From the NCBI GenBank assembly GCA_002897635.1, contig BDTD01000009.1:118754-177590 (forward strand): a stretch of 58,837 nt of DNA, written 5' to 3'. The stretch is from a bacterium BMS3Abin11. GTDB lineage: Bacteria > Pseudomonadota > Gammaproteobacteria > BMS3Bbin11. Position numbers and translations under genes: made by a program. The stretch's first letter is position 1. Each line of letters starts with the position of its first letter. The notes beneath the pieces are model-generated. The model had not been told where the DNA came from, did no database searches, and saw only the letters and a list, made by a program, of their open reading frames with translations. Below are positions 17,005 through 25,425 of this stretch, piece by piece.

Positions 17005-20000
17005 TTAACCTTCAAGGCCTAAACTATCCGCCCCCAAAGTCCCCTCCAGAAGCAATATGTAGTCAGCATTTTGAACATAATTCAATCGCTCACGTGCCTT
17101 AGCCAGACGATCAGTGATTTTCATTTCTTCTATCACGTCCGCATACCCAGGTTGATCAATAAAATCTTCCAGGTAAGAAATATGGCGCTGCCAGAGGTTG
17201 GCCTCTCTGTTTCGCCTGGTCTTGAGGCGTTCCTGGTACCAGTCTGATTGCAGCAAATAATCACGCGTGAACATGGCACGAATATCCGGGTGCTGTACCT
17301 TCTTGTTCTGATACTCTCCTTCTGCCATGATATACAATAAGGCTCGTATCGGTGGGCATGCATCTTCTATGCTTCCATCATCCAGATATTGCTGCGCAAC
17401 ATTACGTTGTGCCTCGACGATATTATCTATGCCGTCGATAAACACTTCAATTCCCTGTGTCTCCGGTTTTAGTATGGCTTCGGTAAAAACAGCCTTGGGA
17501 TTATCAAATATCTTGCCGAGGAAGCTATGCACAAATCGATCGGTAATTCGATAACCCAGTCTGCTTGCTAGCACTATACGCCCTTCATGCTCAAAATCTT
17601 CCAGTTGCTCAAGATGACCATTGTCTATCATCACCTCAGGGCTACGCTGCACATCCGAAAGACGAGACCAGATTTCCGGTATCAGCAAACTGATATCATG
17701 GTCTACCCTGACATCCGGCCCAACATGTCCGGCTGAACTCGAATAACCGGCATAACCGGTCAGGATGTAGGAAACCAGAGCATTATTAAGATCTATTGTT
17801 GGTCGCAGGGCGTTAAATGGGCCTTTGGTCAGGGCACCTTCACTCCCCGCACCGGTGGTTGAGGGAGACTTGCCTGTCAGACTGCAGATAAAATCCATGA
17901 ACAGTTCAGGCAATTCCTGGTAATGAATCGGGTTGTAAACAGCAAGTGGCCGCATACCCGGTTGCGGCGGATTATTGCGGCGGCCTGTTAAGATGGCATC
18001 TACTGGATGGCACATGGGCTGGTCCAGTTTCAATCTACGGTGGAAGCGTGCGCCCATTTCTGCAATATAATTGCGAATGGGGTCAGTCAGATCCTGTCTA
18101 TCCTGTAAATATCGGGGGTTTTTACTGGGCTTGCCGTCGATCAATCTCGGGTGAGCTGATGAGACGACATATCCTGATTGATCCTCATAAGCCTGCTGCA
18201 GGCGTTTTTTCATTGGTGCTGAAAAATTATTAAATGTCAGGACATCTTCGACTACCTCAGCCAGTTTATCGCCCTTCAACGGCTCGTAGTTAGCAAGATA
18301 ATTGCCCGGTTTTGCAATATCAGCTTCTGCCTGCTTATCAAAGCCGGGAATAATGGCATCATCCGGACGCTGAAACAGGCGGTATTCGCAATTCGTCACC
18401 AGTTTTACACTGTGCTCTCCACGCACACTACCCTGACAACCTGCTATACATCTCATAGGCACGACAACAGACGCGGTTATATCATCTTCCACCTGTATTT
18501 TTTCAGTGGCAATAAAATCCTGCCTGACCTTAAAAATACGCCATTTACCGACCTCATCGAAACCCATGCGTAGGTAGGAGGCAATAATGCGACGATCATA
18601 TATTTTGACCTCGTGCCCAGCCGCACCGTCGATCTCATCAACAGAAATATAATCACGCCAGTTTTCTCCCCAGTAATCACGGTAAAAACGTTTGATGATA
18701 AATACAAGTGCCAGAATTCTCGGCGGAATGTCCGCCAGCCATTCATTGTATTCATCTTTATAGCTCGGTGAGGGAGTCAGTAATTTTATGACGGAGCCAA
18801 GACTACGCCTGGGGCTGATGGGTCGCCGTTTGGGGTCTTTGTCTTCATGTTCAAAACCCGGCTTGTAACGATCACGGTAATCATGCAGGTAAATTTCTTC
18901 AACACGATCCAGATCAGTCTGCAAATCGTCGACGAACAACGGCCCATATATCACCGTATCATCGATTGATTTGGAAATTTCAGATTTCCCTCCACCTGAG
19001 ACAGTACAGGGTTTATGGCAAAGTGTGCCTTCCGGATCTGTTCCTATTAAGCGCCAGGAAGGTGCACTAGGGTGCTTATGCATTTCAACCTTATAGCCAT
19101 TTGGCTGAATATAGGTTTTGCCCGGCTGCAGACGTATGGTTTTTGTTTCGCCATTGACTTCCCACTGAATGGTCTGCTCTTCAAGATCCATACGCAAATC
19201 CTGATGAACATAGATAATATTGGGAAAATTTTTATCGATACCATAGCCCTCAGGCTGTATATCCATAATCGCACCATAGCGCTCGACCACATCCTTAAAG
19301 CTGTAGCCCGGCTCACGCGTACGGGAGTCTACGCCGAATTCAATACCATGATTCCGTCGCGGGAAAGCCAACGCACCACCAGCATGCTCCTCTTCCGCCA
19401 GACCAAACAAATTGGCAGAAAAACCAATCTGGGTTTTTACTTCTTTTTTACAATAACCGTAATAATTATCAGCCAGCAGGGTAACGATGACCCCGCTTTC
19501 ATCACGTGCGGTGATCTTGAACGACATACCGTTATTATATAATTCACCCTCGTCCTTCCAACACATCTGTTCATCACGTTGACGAGAATTCGCGTCATCA
19601 AAATGTGGCAAACCAACCGCTTTCTTAGTTAATTGCGGTAAGTGAGGGGCAAGAATCACGCAGCCAGTATGTCCGGTCCAGTGTTCGACATCCAGAGCGG
19701 CATCAAACTCTGCCAGAAATGGATTACCGCCATTGCCGAATATGGACTCAACAAAGTCCAGATTACTGATCAAATTACCGGGTGCGAAGAAGCGTATTTC
19801 CAGATTTTTTTCGGCATCCTGTGCCGGCACTTCTGGACAGACTACCGGGCGCAATAACAAAGAAATAAACATCTTTGCGGGATTTTCGAGATTGGCTGTA
19901 AATGGAATTATCAGTAACTCATCCGGCGGAGACAATGCTGCCTTCAGTAATATCGCAAAAGTCTCCAGCGGTACCGCCTTCTTATCACCAGGGATAGGTA

Positions 20001-20469
20001 AACCACCTTCTGCAATATGGAATGAACCCTCGGTAGTACGCCTGTCACTGGCAGGATTGTGCAAAACACCCTGCTTAACACGGTAGCTATTGATGATATC
20101 CGAATGAAATTCATCTTCACCCAACGGTATAGATAATTCCCTTGCAACACCATGACGGTCAAGAACAAAGGTCATGCCCGGCAATCGTGGTATTTGATCT
20201 GCAGGTAAATCCTTCAGATAACGCTCTAAAAATGACTGGATTCTTTGATCAGAGGGACAGAAATAATCGGTCAGCAGGCGGTTTTTTTCCCGGTAGCTTT
20301 TCAATAAATCCTGTGCCGTATGGAGAAATTCCTCATTATCACCGGCGACGATCGGTTGCCCGGATGAGGCCAGTTTCAGATTGATATAAAGCTGTAGCTT
20401 CTGACGCTCTTTTTCTTCATCTCTATCATCATCCTGTTGCCTAAAACCGATGGAACGTTCTAAATCCAT
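17005..20469 (-). CDS. Very large protein, possible PPi-dependent PEP carboxykinase
   Basis: A 1154-aa cytosolic protein without membrane segments. Its length and two conserved-looking blocks recall the pyrophosphate-type PEPCK family (Propionibacterium, Entamoeba), which interconverts oxaloacetate + PPi and PEP + Pi + CO2. The blocks are the P-loop-like CTVSGGGKSEISKS near residue 493 and SLTGKSPSTTGAGSEGALTK near residue 868. I recall this only by pattern, so the assignment is tentative. ATG 20469 is preferred to the upstream GTG 20490 because GGAGAAAAC precedes it. It is followed by no close gene; upstream lies an aspartic protease gene ending 5 nt before that GTG. Confidence 0.5.
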   Translation of the reverse strand: MDLERSIGFRQQDDDRDEEKERQKLQLYINLKLASSGQPIVAGDNEEFLHTAQDLLKSYREKNRLLTDYFCPSDQRIQSFLERYLKDLPADQIPRLPGMTFVLDRHGVARELSIPLGEDEFHSDIINSYRVKQGVLHNPASDRRTTEGSFHIAEGGLPIPGDKKAVPLETFAILLKAALSPPDELLIIPFTANLENPAKMFISLLLRPVVCPEVPAQDAEKNLEIRFFAPGNLISNLDFVESIFGNGGNPFLAEFDAALDVEHWTGHTGCVILAPHLPQLTKKAVGLPHFDDANSRQRDEQMCWKDEGELYNNGMSFKITARDESGVIVTLLADNYYGYCKKEVKTQIGFSANLFGLAEEEHAGGALAFPRRNHGIEFGVDSRTREPGYSFKDVVERYGAIMDIQPEGYGIDKNFPNIIYVHQDLRMDLEEQTIQWEVNGETKTIRLQPGKTYIQPNGYKVEMHKHPSAPSWRLIGTDPEGTLCHKPCTVSGGGKSEISKSIDDTVIYGPLFVDDLQTDLDRVEEIYLHDYRDRYKPGFEHEDKDPKRRPISPRRSLGSVIKLLTPSPSYKDEYNEWLADIPPRILALVFIIKRFYRDYWGENWRDYISVDEIDGAAGHEVKIYDRRIIASYLRMGFDEVGKWRIFKVRQDFIATEKIQVEDDITASVVVPMRCIAGCQGSVRGEHSVKLVTNCEYRLFQRPDDAIIPGFDKQAEADIAKPGNYLANYEPLKGDKLAEVVEDVLTFNNFSAPMKKRLQQAYEDQSGYVVSSAHPRLIDGKPSKNPRYLQDRQDLTDPIRNYIAEMGARFHRRLKLDQPMCHPVDAILTGRRNNPPQPGMRPLAVYNPIHYQELPELFMDFICSLTGKSPSTTGAGSEGALTKGPFNALRPTIDLNNALVSYILTGYAGYSSSAGHVGPDVRVDHDISLLIPEIWSRLSDVQRSPEVMIDNGHLEQLEDFEHEGRIVLASRLGYRITDRFVHSFLGKIFDNPKAVFTEAILKPETQGIEVFIDGIDNIVEAQRNVAQQYLDDGSIEDACPPIRALLYIMAEGEYQNKKVQHPDIRAMFTRDYLLQSDWYQERLKTRRNREANLWQRHISYLEDFIDQPGYADVIEEMKITDRLAKARERLNYVQNADYILLLEGTLGADSLGLEG

Positions 20470-20495
20470 GTTTTCTCCAAAAGAATCCACTTTCT

Positions 20496-21053
20496 TTACT
20501 GATTATAATTTTGACGTCGCTGATCATTAGTAAATGGCCTGAGTATTAAGCTATCCCCGCGCTGCGTGAATTCAATTCTCTTCAGTACACTCATACCCAG
20601 CAACACTTCCCTGCCTTTCAAGCCCGGATTGATACTAGCTCGAACGTTATTCACCTGAATCGGGCCAATTGACACACTGTCCAGTATTGTTGAATAGGCT
20701 GTAACCATCCCATTTGCCGTGCTGTAGCGTCTCTCTGGCCCTCTGGGCAGAGACAATCTATCGGCTACATATAAAGGGATAGCCACATCCGTGGCACCTG
20801 TATCAAGCAAAAACTGCACATTAACTCCGTTCATTTTACCACTGGTCACGTAGTGGCCATAGCGATTACGCTTAAGAACCACCTCAGTCACCCCAGATTT
20901 ATCGACCCTGCTGTAGACCGACTGATTGGGGTTCTGCTCCTTATTGAGGAAATAATTGAAGTAGATCATCAACATGGCAAAACCCAGCAGCCAGGCTGAA
21001 AATATCATCCATTTACCAATCCGGCGATTACCCTGTTTTTCAGAATTTTTCAT
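20496..21053 (-). CDS. Membrane-anchored retropepsin-like aspartic protease
   Basis: A 185-aa protein of the TIGR02281 clan AA type. One N-terminal transmembrane helix (WMIFSAWLLGFAMLMIYFNY) anchors a periplasmic retropepsin domain. The catalytic motif is FLLDTGATDVAIP (DTG with one aspartate, so active as a dimer). The flap-like region FNGMV appears as STANGMVTAY, and the second conserved block is VLLGMSVLKRIEF. The substrate is unknown. It ends just upstream of the large 1154-aa gene and probably shares its transcript. Confidence 0.88.
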   Translation of the reverse strand: MKNSEKQGNRRIGKWMIFSAWLLGFAMLMIYFNYFLNKEQNPNQSVYSRVDKSGVTEVVLKRNRYGHYVTSGKMNGVNVQFLLDTGATDVAIPLYVADRLSLPRGPERRYSTANGMVTAYSTILDSVSIGPIQVNNVRASINPGLKGREVLLGMSVLKRIEFTQRGDSLILRPFTNDQRRQNYNQ

Positions 21054-21095
21054 TTAATATCTTATAGATGTCCCTATACTTTCGTAGGAGCATCA

Positions 21096-21380
21096 TTAGG
21101 CCACCGTTTGGCCCTTGAATGGCCGGTTAGCCACAAGATCTCGCTTTTGCTGCGGACTTAGCTTTTTAATCTGGATTTCTCGTCGTAGAGCTCCACCCTT
21201 ATCCTCAATCTGCTCGCTGTAAACGAGCTTTACAGGTAATCTTGAACGAGTATATTTCGCCCCCTTCCCCATATTGTGCAGAGCAATCCTAGTATCAACA
21301 TTGTTTGTGATGCCAGTATAGAGGCTGTTATCAGCACATTGCACAATGTAGACCGTCCAGATTTTATCTTCTGGCTTCAG
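21096..21380 (-). CDS. GIY-YIG nuclease-like protein (non-standard start)
   Basis: A YhbQ-type single-domain GIY-YIG protein of about 94 aa. The second motif half is CADNSLYTGITNNVDTRIAL, and the catalytic Arg/Glu region follows (KYTRSRLPVKLVYSE, RREIQIKKLS). The first half of the motif (WTVYIVQC) lies upstream of the only conventional start, GTG 21344. The frame is closed by TGA directly before CAG-CTG. I placed the start at CTG 21380, which forms a CTGA overlap with the stop of the upstream gene, analogous to ATGA coupling. The family is secure, the start is inference. Confidence 0.7.
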   Translation of the reverse strand: MKPEDKIWTVYIVQCADNSLYTGITNNVDTRIALHNMGKGAKYTRSRLPVKLVYSEQIEDKGGALRREIQIKKLSPQQKRDLVANRPFKGQTVA

Positions 21381-21706
21381 CTGTCAACTCCAGAAATGAC
21401 ATGCTCATTCATATCGCCGGTGACGGACAGGTGTAACTCGGTAGTATCCGGTAATCGGCTCAGGATATAGGCAGACATCATTACCCCGGTTTTTTGATCA
21501 TCTGTATTCAATGCCGTCAGTAACTTATCCGCCACAATCTGACAGCGTTGATGTTGATCAGGGCTTTCAACCCATATCTGGCTCATCTGCCAGCCCTTGC
21601 TCATGTCATTATCCAGATGGCTGAAGAAATCTTCTGCTTCTGTCACTATATAATCGGGAATTTCAATTGGATATGTTTGGTCTTCCAGGAAAACTTTAAG
21701 TATCAT
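21377..21706 (-). CDS. Hypothetical protein
   Basis: A 109-aa protein, MILKVFLEDQTYPIEIPDYI at the N-terminus, then acidic helical sequence. It has no membrane segment and no motif that I recognise. It overlaps the GIY-YIG gene by 4 nt and is divergent from the PiuC-like oxygenase gene, whose ATG is 33 nt away. The two genes therefore share a very short promoter region. Confidence 0.65.
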   Translation of the reverse strand: MILKVFLEDQTYPIEIPDYIVTEAEDFFSHLDNDMSKGWQMSQIWVESPDQHQRCQIVADKLLTALNTDDQKTGVMMSAYILSRLPDTTELHLSVTGDMNEHVISGVDS

Positions 21707-21739
21707 AAGTGCTCACTTTTTATAAAATTCAACTGTCAT

Positions 21740-22411
21740 ATGTTACTACGCATCAAGGGCCTCATTCCATCAGACAAACTGGCAATCGTCAGAGAAATTC
21801 TGGATTCCGCCGAATTTATCGATGGCAGGCTTTCTGCCGGCAAGGAAGCTGTCAGCGTTAAAGATAACGAAGAACTGCCGCAAAACCACCCCGAAATGGC
21901 AAGACTCAACAATATTGTCATGGGACATTTAGTGAATCATCCGATATATAAATACGGTGTCCTGCCACATCGCATTGCCGCTCCATTCTATGCCCGCTAC
22001 ACAGCCGGTAAACAGTATGGGAAACATGTAGACGACCCGATTATGGGGGCCGGAGACAGTTATCGTACAGATGTATCCATCACTGTTTTCCTCAATGAAC
22101 CCGATGAATATGATGGCGGAGAACTGACGGTCTCCAGCCAATACGGTGAAGTCAGAAATAAGTTTCCTGCCGGTGATGCGATTCTTTACCCTTCCGGCAG
22201 CCTGCACCAGATACAACCCATCAGCAAAGGCACCCGCCTGGTTGCTGTAACATGGGCACAGAGCATGATACGGGATACAGGACAGCGGGAATTACTTTAC
22301 AACCTGAGTCAGGCACGTGATGAACTGATTAGAAATGACCCAAAAAACCCGGTTACTCAGAAAGTCAGCACCAGCTACATCAATCTAATCAGGATGTGGG
22401 CTGAAGTCTGA
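21740..22411 (+). CDS. PKHD-type Fe(II)/2OG hydroxylase (PiuC/YbiX family)
   Basis: A 223-aa dioxygenase. Iron ligands are H and D in QYGKHVDDPIM and the distal His in SGSLHQIQPI; the 2OG arginine follows in SKGTRLVAVTW. The C-terminal helix (RELLYNLSQARDELIRNDP) matches the PiuC/YbiX family, often linked to iron uptake. The start is ATG 21740 (MLLRIKGLIPSDKL), as in family members; the frame upstream is not family-like. No siderophore receptor is adjacent, so the iron link is not supported locally. Confidence 0.9.
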   Translation: MLLRIKGLIPSDKLAIVREILDSAEFIDGRLSAGKEAVSVKDNEELPQNHPEMARLNNIVMGHLVNHPIYKYGVLPHRIAAPFYARYTAGKQYGKHVDDPIMGAGDSYRTDVSITVFLNEPDEYDGGELTVSSQYGEVRNKFPAGDAILYPSGSLHQIQPISKGTRLVAVTWAQSMIRDTGQRELLYNLSQARDELIRNDPKNPVTQKVSTSYINLIRMWAEV

Positions 22412-22447
22412 AATAAAGTTTCAAGGGCGCCCCTCGTTTTTTTCGTA

Positions 22448-22520
22448 CTGCGTCGTCCCGGTGCCATTGTTTTAGAGACAAATGGAGTTATATGATCGCT
22501 CTGGGACGACGTTCCTACAA
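22448..22520. repeat. Palindromic intergenic repeat, family B
   Basis: Arms CGTCGTCCC (22452-22460) and GGGACGACG (22503-22511) flank an inner stem CCATTG/CAAATGG, ending GTTCCTACAA. The end resembles the repeat at 45093. Confidence 0.6.
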
Positions 22521-22548
22521 TCAATTATTCCTGCTCCGGTATCTCCAT

Positions 22549-22571
22549 AAAAAAGGCCGCCTATGCGACCC
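22549..22571 (-). terminator. Intrinsic terminator of the 22597 gene
   Basis: On the minus strand, GGTCGC-ATAG-GCGGCC (one G-U pair) is followed by six Ts, 26 nt after the stop codon. Confidence 0.75.
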
Positions 22572-22596
22572 TTTAAGCAATACTGTGTTTCCTGAA

Positions 22597-22800
22597 CTAC
22601 CGTTCTGAACCTCGTTCTTTATGAGCATCGTTCATTACACCAACAGCGATCTCGTGGTAGGCATCTTTGTAGCCATCAAGAACAGCGCCTGACTCAGGTG
22701 TGTAATAATCTTTCGCATCGAAACCGTTAGCATGTTCGTTTTCGATAAATTTCTTCTGCATATCCAGCATTTTCTGGATTTTTTCCTGCTTAGTGCTCAT
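22597..22800 (-). CDS. Small hypothetical protein next to DsrC-like gene
   Basis: A 67-aa charged helical protein (KIQKMLDMQKKFIENEHANG, then DYYTPESGAVLDGYKDAYHE). No cysteine and no membrane segment are present. GGAG precedes the ATG, and an intrinsic terminator follows. It lies 140 nt after the DsrC-like gene on the same strand. The family is not recognised; a role with the DsrC-like protein is only a guess from position. Confidence 0.65.
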   Translation of the reverse strand: MSTKQEKIQKMLDMQKKFIENEHANGFDAKDYYTPESGAVLDGYKDAYHEIAVGVMNDAHKERGSER

Positions 22801-22940
22801 TTGATTGTCTCCATCGAGTAATCACACAAATTTAGTAGCTAGAATATAGCTTTCTGTGTCCATTAGCGCCATATCCCAAAGGGGCTAGCCTTGCTAGTTT
22901 CCAATCCTGCCCGGGGTGGATAAGCTATTAATAACCACTT

Positions 22941-23279
22941 TTAATAACCGCCTTTTCGACGACTCTCTGGCAGACCACCAATGCGGCCAGCCTGTTTGCT
23001 TGGGCCACCAGGGAACAGGTCAAACAGTTCTTTGGAGCTAATTTTCTCACCCCATACCTTGCCCATGTCTTTATTCATATTGCGCGTATTTGGCTGATTT
23101 CCACCATTTTCAATAAATTCTGAACGCAGATATTTAACCACATCCCAATGACGATCAGTCATCTCGATACCTTCATCTTCAGCAATATGTGCGCCGAGAC
23201 TTTCGCTCCAGTCATTAATGTCGGTGAGATACCCGGTTGCCGTTGTATCAATAGTTTTGCCTTCAAATTCGATTGCCAT
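22941..23279 (-). CDS. DsrC/TusE-family protein lacking both cysteines
   Basis: Members of this family carry sulfur as a persulfide on a C-terminal arm. The fold region is clear (GYLTDINDWSESLGAHIAED, TDRHWDVVKYLRSEFIENGG, LFPGGPSKQAGRIGGLP). The usual end is KQAC...PKPTGCV, but here it reads KQAGRIGGLPESRRKGGY. Both redox cysteines are absent, and the whole protein has none. ATG 23279 (MAIEFEGK), with AGGAG upstream, gives 112 aa, the normal DsrC length. It cannot be a standard sulfur carrier; a regulatory or structural paralogue (Rsp-like) is more likely. It lies next to the Cas6-like gene. Confidence 0.85.
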   Translation of the reverse strand: MAIEFEGKTIDTTATGYLTDINDWSESLGAHIAEDEGIEMTDRHWDVVKYLRSEFIENGGNQPNTRNMNKDMGKVWGEKISSKELFDLFPGGPSKQAGRIGGLPESRRKGGY

Positions 23280-23400
23280 CATCTGCTCCTGCTTTGTTAA
23301 ATCAGTCAAATATAACCAAACATTAATATTGTCGAATACTCAGGCGTATTCGTCAATTAATCTGTTTAATCTGCCCATAAACGGATCCTGATAACCTTGA

Positions 23401-24081
23401 TCAGGATTCCCTGGCATGTTTAATCCCTTTATGTGGCACAAACAGCCCACAACCCAATAGACGCCCCTCTCCGATACCCGCTTCCTGTAGTCTAATAGCT
23501 TCCATCGGCCCCAGATCTGCGACCATTAGACTGCGTGTCATGATGTCGCCATCAGGTGTCTTAAATGTCTGGGCTTTGCCGCTAAGTAATTTTCGTGGAG
23601 GTATGCTGAGTTTACTTAGCTCTGCGACGGCATTCTGTAAAAATTCTTCTTCATTCACGTCGGGACGAGTAATAATGTAACGGGAAAACTGGACTTCGTA
23701 TAGACTGAGCAATTTTACAGAAGACTTGCCTACTTTCAATGTCTTACCATCCACATCTAATGTTTTACCTTCCAGTTCCAGTGCCTCCTCAACCAGTAAA
23801 CCGGGTATGCGCAGAATCAGCTTTGTCCGTTTGCTGAGATGGATAAGGGAATCTGCTTCTTCAGGTCTGTTCCAACCGTTCATGGATTCGCCACCATGTA
23901 TCTGATGTATGCCGGCATGTGGTTCATCAGCAAGCCAGGGCAATATTTCCCGGATAGCCAGACTCAATCCCCAGACATTGTCATTGGCCAGGCATTTACA
24001 ATCGAGCTTGAAACTCAGATCGACGACATTGTCAGGAATCTTGAGTTTGTTGTCTTTATCGGCGTTTTCAGTCCAGTACAT
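23401..24081 (-). CDS. Orphan Cas6-like RNA endonuclease (Cmx6 type)
   Basis: A 226-aa protein resembling the Cas6/Cmx6 variant (TIGR02807) of type I CRISPR systems, which cuts repeat RNA hairpins. Support: VVDLSFKLDCKC at the start; the IHQIHGGES His-containing loop; LILRIPGLLVEEALELEGKT; and the C-terminal glycine-rich RLQEAGIGEGRLLGCGLFVP. There are no other cas genes and no CRISPR array in the window. It follows a 62-aa gene and precedes the DsrC-like gene on the same strand. It is either a remnant or, more likely given its intact frame, a domesticated RNA-processing protein. Confidence 0.75.
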   Translation of the reverse strand: MYWTENADKDNKLKIPDNVVDLSFKLDCKCLANDNVWGLSLAIREILPWLADEPHAGIHQIHGGESMNGWNRPEEADSLIHLSKRTKLILRIPGLLVEEALELEGKTLDVDGKTLKVGKSSVKLLSLYEVQFSRYIITRPDVNEEEFLQNAVAELSKLSIPPRKLLSGKAQTFKTPDGDIMTRSLMVADLGPMEAIRLQEAGIGEGRLLGCGLFVPHKGIKHARES

Positions 24082-24141
24082 ATTAGCCCAGATATTTCAC
24101 AGGAAACCGTTGTTGAAGAAAGATCGGTTGGAACATCCGGT

Positions 24142-24330
24142 CTACCCTCTGGAAGTGAACGATGCTTCGAGTTGTTCTTCCCAGTTGTCCGGCGTATCAA
24201 AAAATGGTGGCTTGACGTCCATACGAAAAAACATCTCACGTTTTCCACCACCATTTTTCACTACAGCGATTAACTCATCAAAGGATGTCAGTTCATTATT
24301 CTGTAACAACACTTCACTCAACCACAACAT
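24142..24330 (-). CDS. Small hypothetical protein upstream of Cas6-like gene
   Basis: A 62-aa protein (MLWLSEVLLQNNELTSFDEL, then IAVVKNGGGKREMFFRMDVK and PPFFDTPDNWEEQLEASF). GAGG ten bases before ATG indicates real translation. The family is unknown. It ends 60 nt before the Cas6-like start and probably shares its transcript. Confidence 0.6.
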   Translation of the reverse strand: MLWLSEVLLQNNELTSFDELIAVVKNGGGKREMFFRMDVKPPFFDTPDNWEEQLEASFTSRG

Positions 24331-24434
24331 CCTTATTCCTCATGCTTTGTCAGTAATGACGCTATTTTATACGATTTCAAGTCAAAAACTAACTGGCAAA
24401 TCTTCGCTGGATTGCGCTTATCCTGTAAATAATC

Positions 24435-25286
24435 TTAATTCGATGTATGTACCGGCATAATATTTTCCAGAAAAGTAATCAACTCTTTTGCATGCAGCTT
24501 GATTTTGCCTACAGACTCGTGCCCTCCACCTTCAATTAAGAGTAGCTCAGGCTTTTTGCCTTTTACGTTTTCACGAATTAGATGCACATCGGTTACCGGG
24601 ACAGTCTTATCCGCTGTGCCATGCACCAGCAGCACTGGACATTGAACATAGCGCAATCGGTTCATTGGTGCGATATCATTAAAACGATGTCCAATCACCC
24701 ATTCCACATAGCGTAACACCCATGATTTAATAATTTCCGGTATCCAGAAACGGTCAAGATAGCTGCGCATCATTGAATCCGGATGGGCAAAGGCTGCAAT
24801 ACTGATTACGGCAGAGATATCATTTCGCCGTGAAGCTGTTAGCAACATAGCCGCAGCTCCCACGGAATGCCCCAGCAGGGCCAGCCTTCCCGTTGATTCT
24901 TTCTTGTGTGTTTTGAGCCAGTCGATAGCGGCATCCACATCTTCGGCAAATCTCGGCATGGAGGAAAAACCTGCCGAGTCACTTCGTCCATGATTACGTG
25001 CATCCAGTAATAAAACATTTAACCCGGCCCTGTGCAGTGGAGCTACCAGGGGCAGCATTAATTCCGCATTTCCTCCCCAGCCATGCAGGATAATTATGCT
25101 TGAATCAGAACCTGCCAGCGGCAGCCACCAGGAAAATAACCGTTTATCTGCAACGGTGGGAAGCCAGATTTCCTTGTATGCCAGATCGTAATCTTCAGGG
25201 CTGCCACGCTCGACCCGTCGTGGCGCCCGAAAACCGAGATGTATCGCCAGCAGGCTTGCGCCGACGGCGACGACGGCTATTATCAA
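24435..25286 (-). CDS. Alpha/beta hydrolase, membrane anchored
   Basis: A serine hydrolase of the BAAT/prolyl oligopeptidase-like fold. The oxyanion region is IIILHGWGGNAEL, the nucleophile elbow GHSVGAAAM (Ser), the acid in LLVHGTADKTVPV, and the His in EGGGHESVG. The N-terminus is a hydrophobic helix (MIIAVVAVGASLLAIHLGF). The start is TTG; the hydrophobic frame continues upstream with IFIIIFLAAF, so the true start may be a little earlier but no ATG or GTG is available. The substrate is unknown. Confidence 0.8.
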   Translation of the reverse strand: MIIAVVAVGASLLAIHLGFRAPRRVERGSPEDYDLAYKEIWLPTVADKRLFSWWLPLAGSDSSIIILHGWGGNAELMLPLVAPLHRAGLNVLLLDARNHGRSDSAGFSSMPRFAEDVDAAIDWLKTHKKESTGRLALLGHSVGAAAMLLTASRRNDISAVISIAAFAHPDSMMRSYLDRFWIPEIIKSWVLRYVEWVIGHRFNDIAPMNRLRYVQCPVLLVHGTADKTVPVTDVHLIRENVKGKKPELLLIEGGGHESVGKIKLHAKELITFLENIMPVHTSN

Positions 25287-25425
25287 AAATGCTGCAAGAA
25301 AAATAATTATGAAGATTTCCCTTTTTCCATTTTAAGGTGGGCCTTTTCCGTCACCATAAACAGCCAGTGCAATGGCGTGGTCCATCGTTAAGCCTTTTTT
25401 AAGGTACCCTGTTAATCGGTGCATT

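Noticed and set aside
21548-21739. N-terminal extension of the PiuC-like protein
   Set aside because: The extra 64 residues are antisense to the divergent 109-aa gene and do not resemble the family, which begins MLLRIKG.
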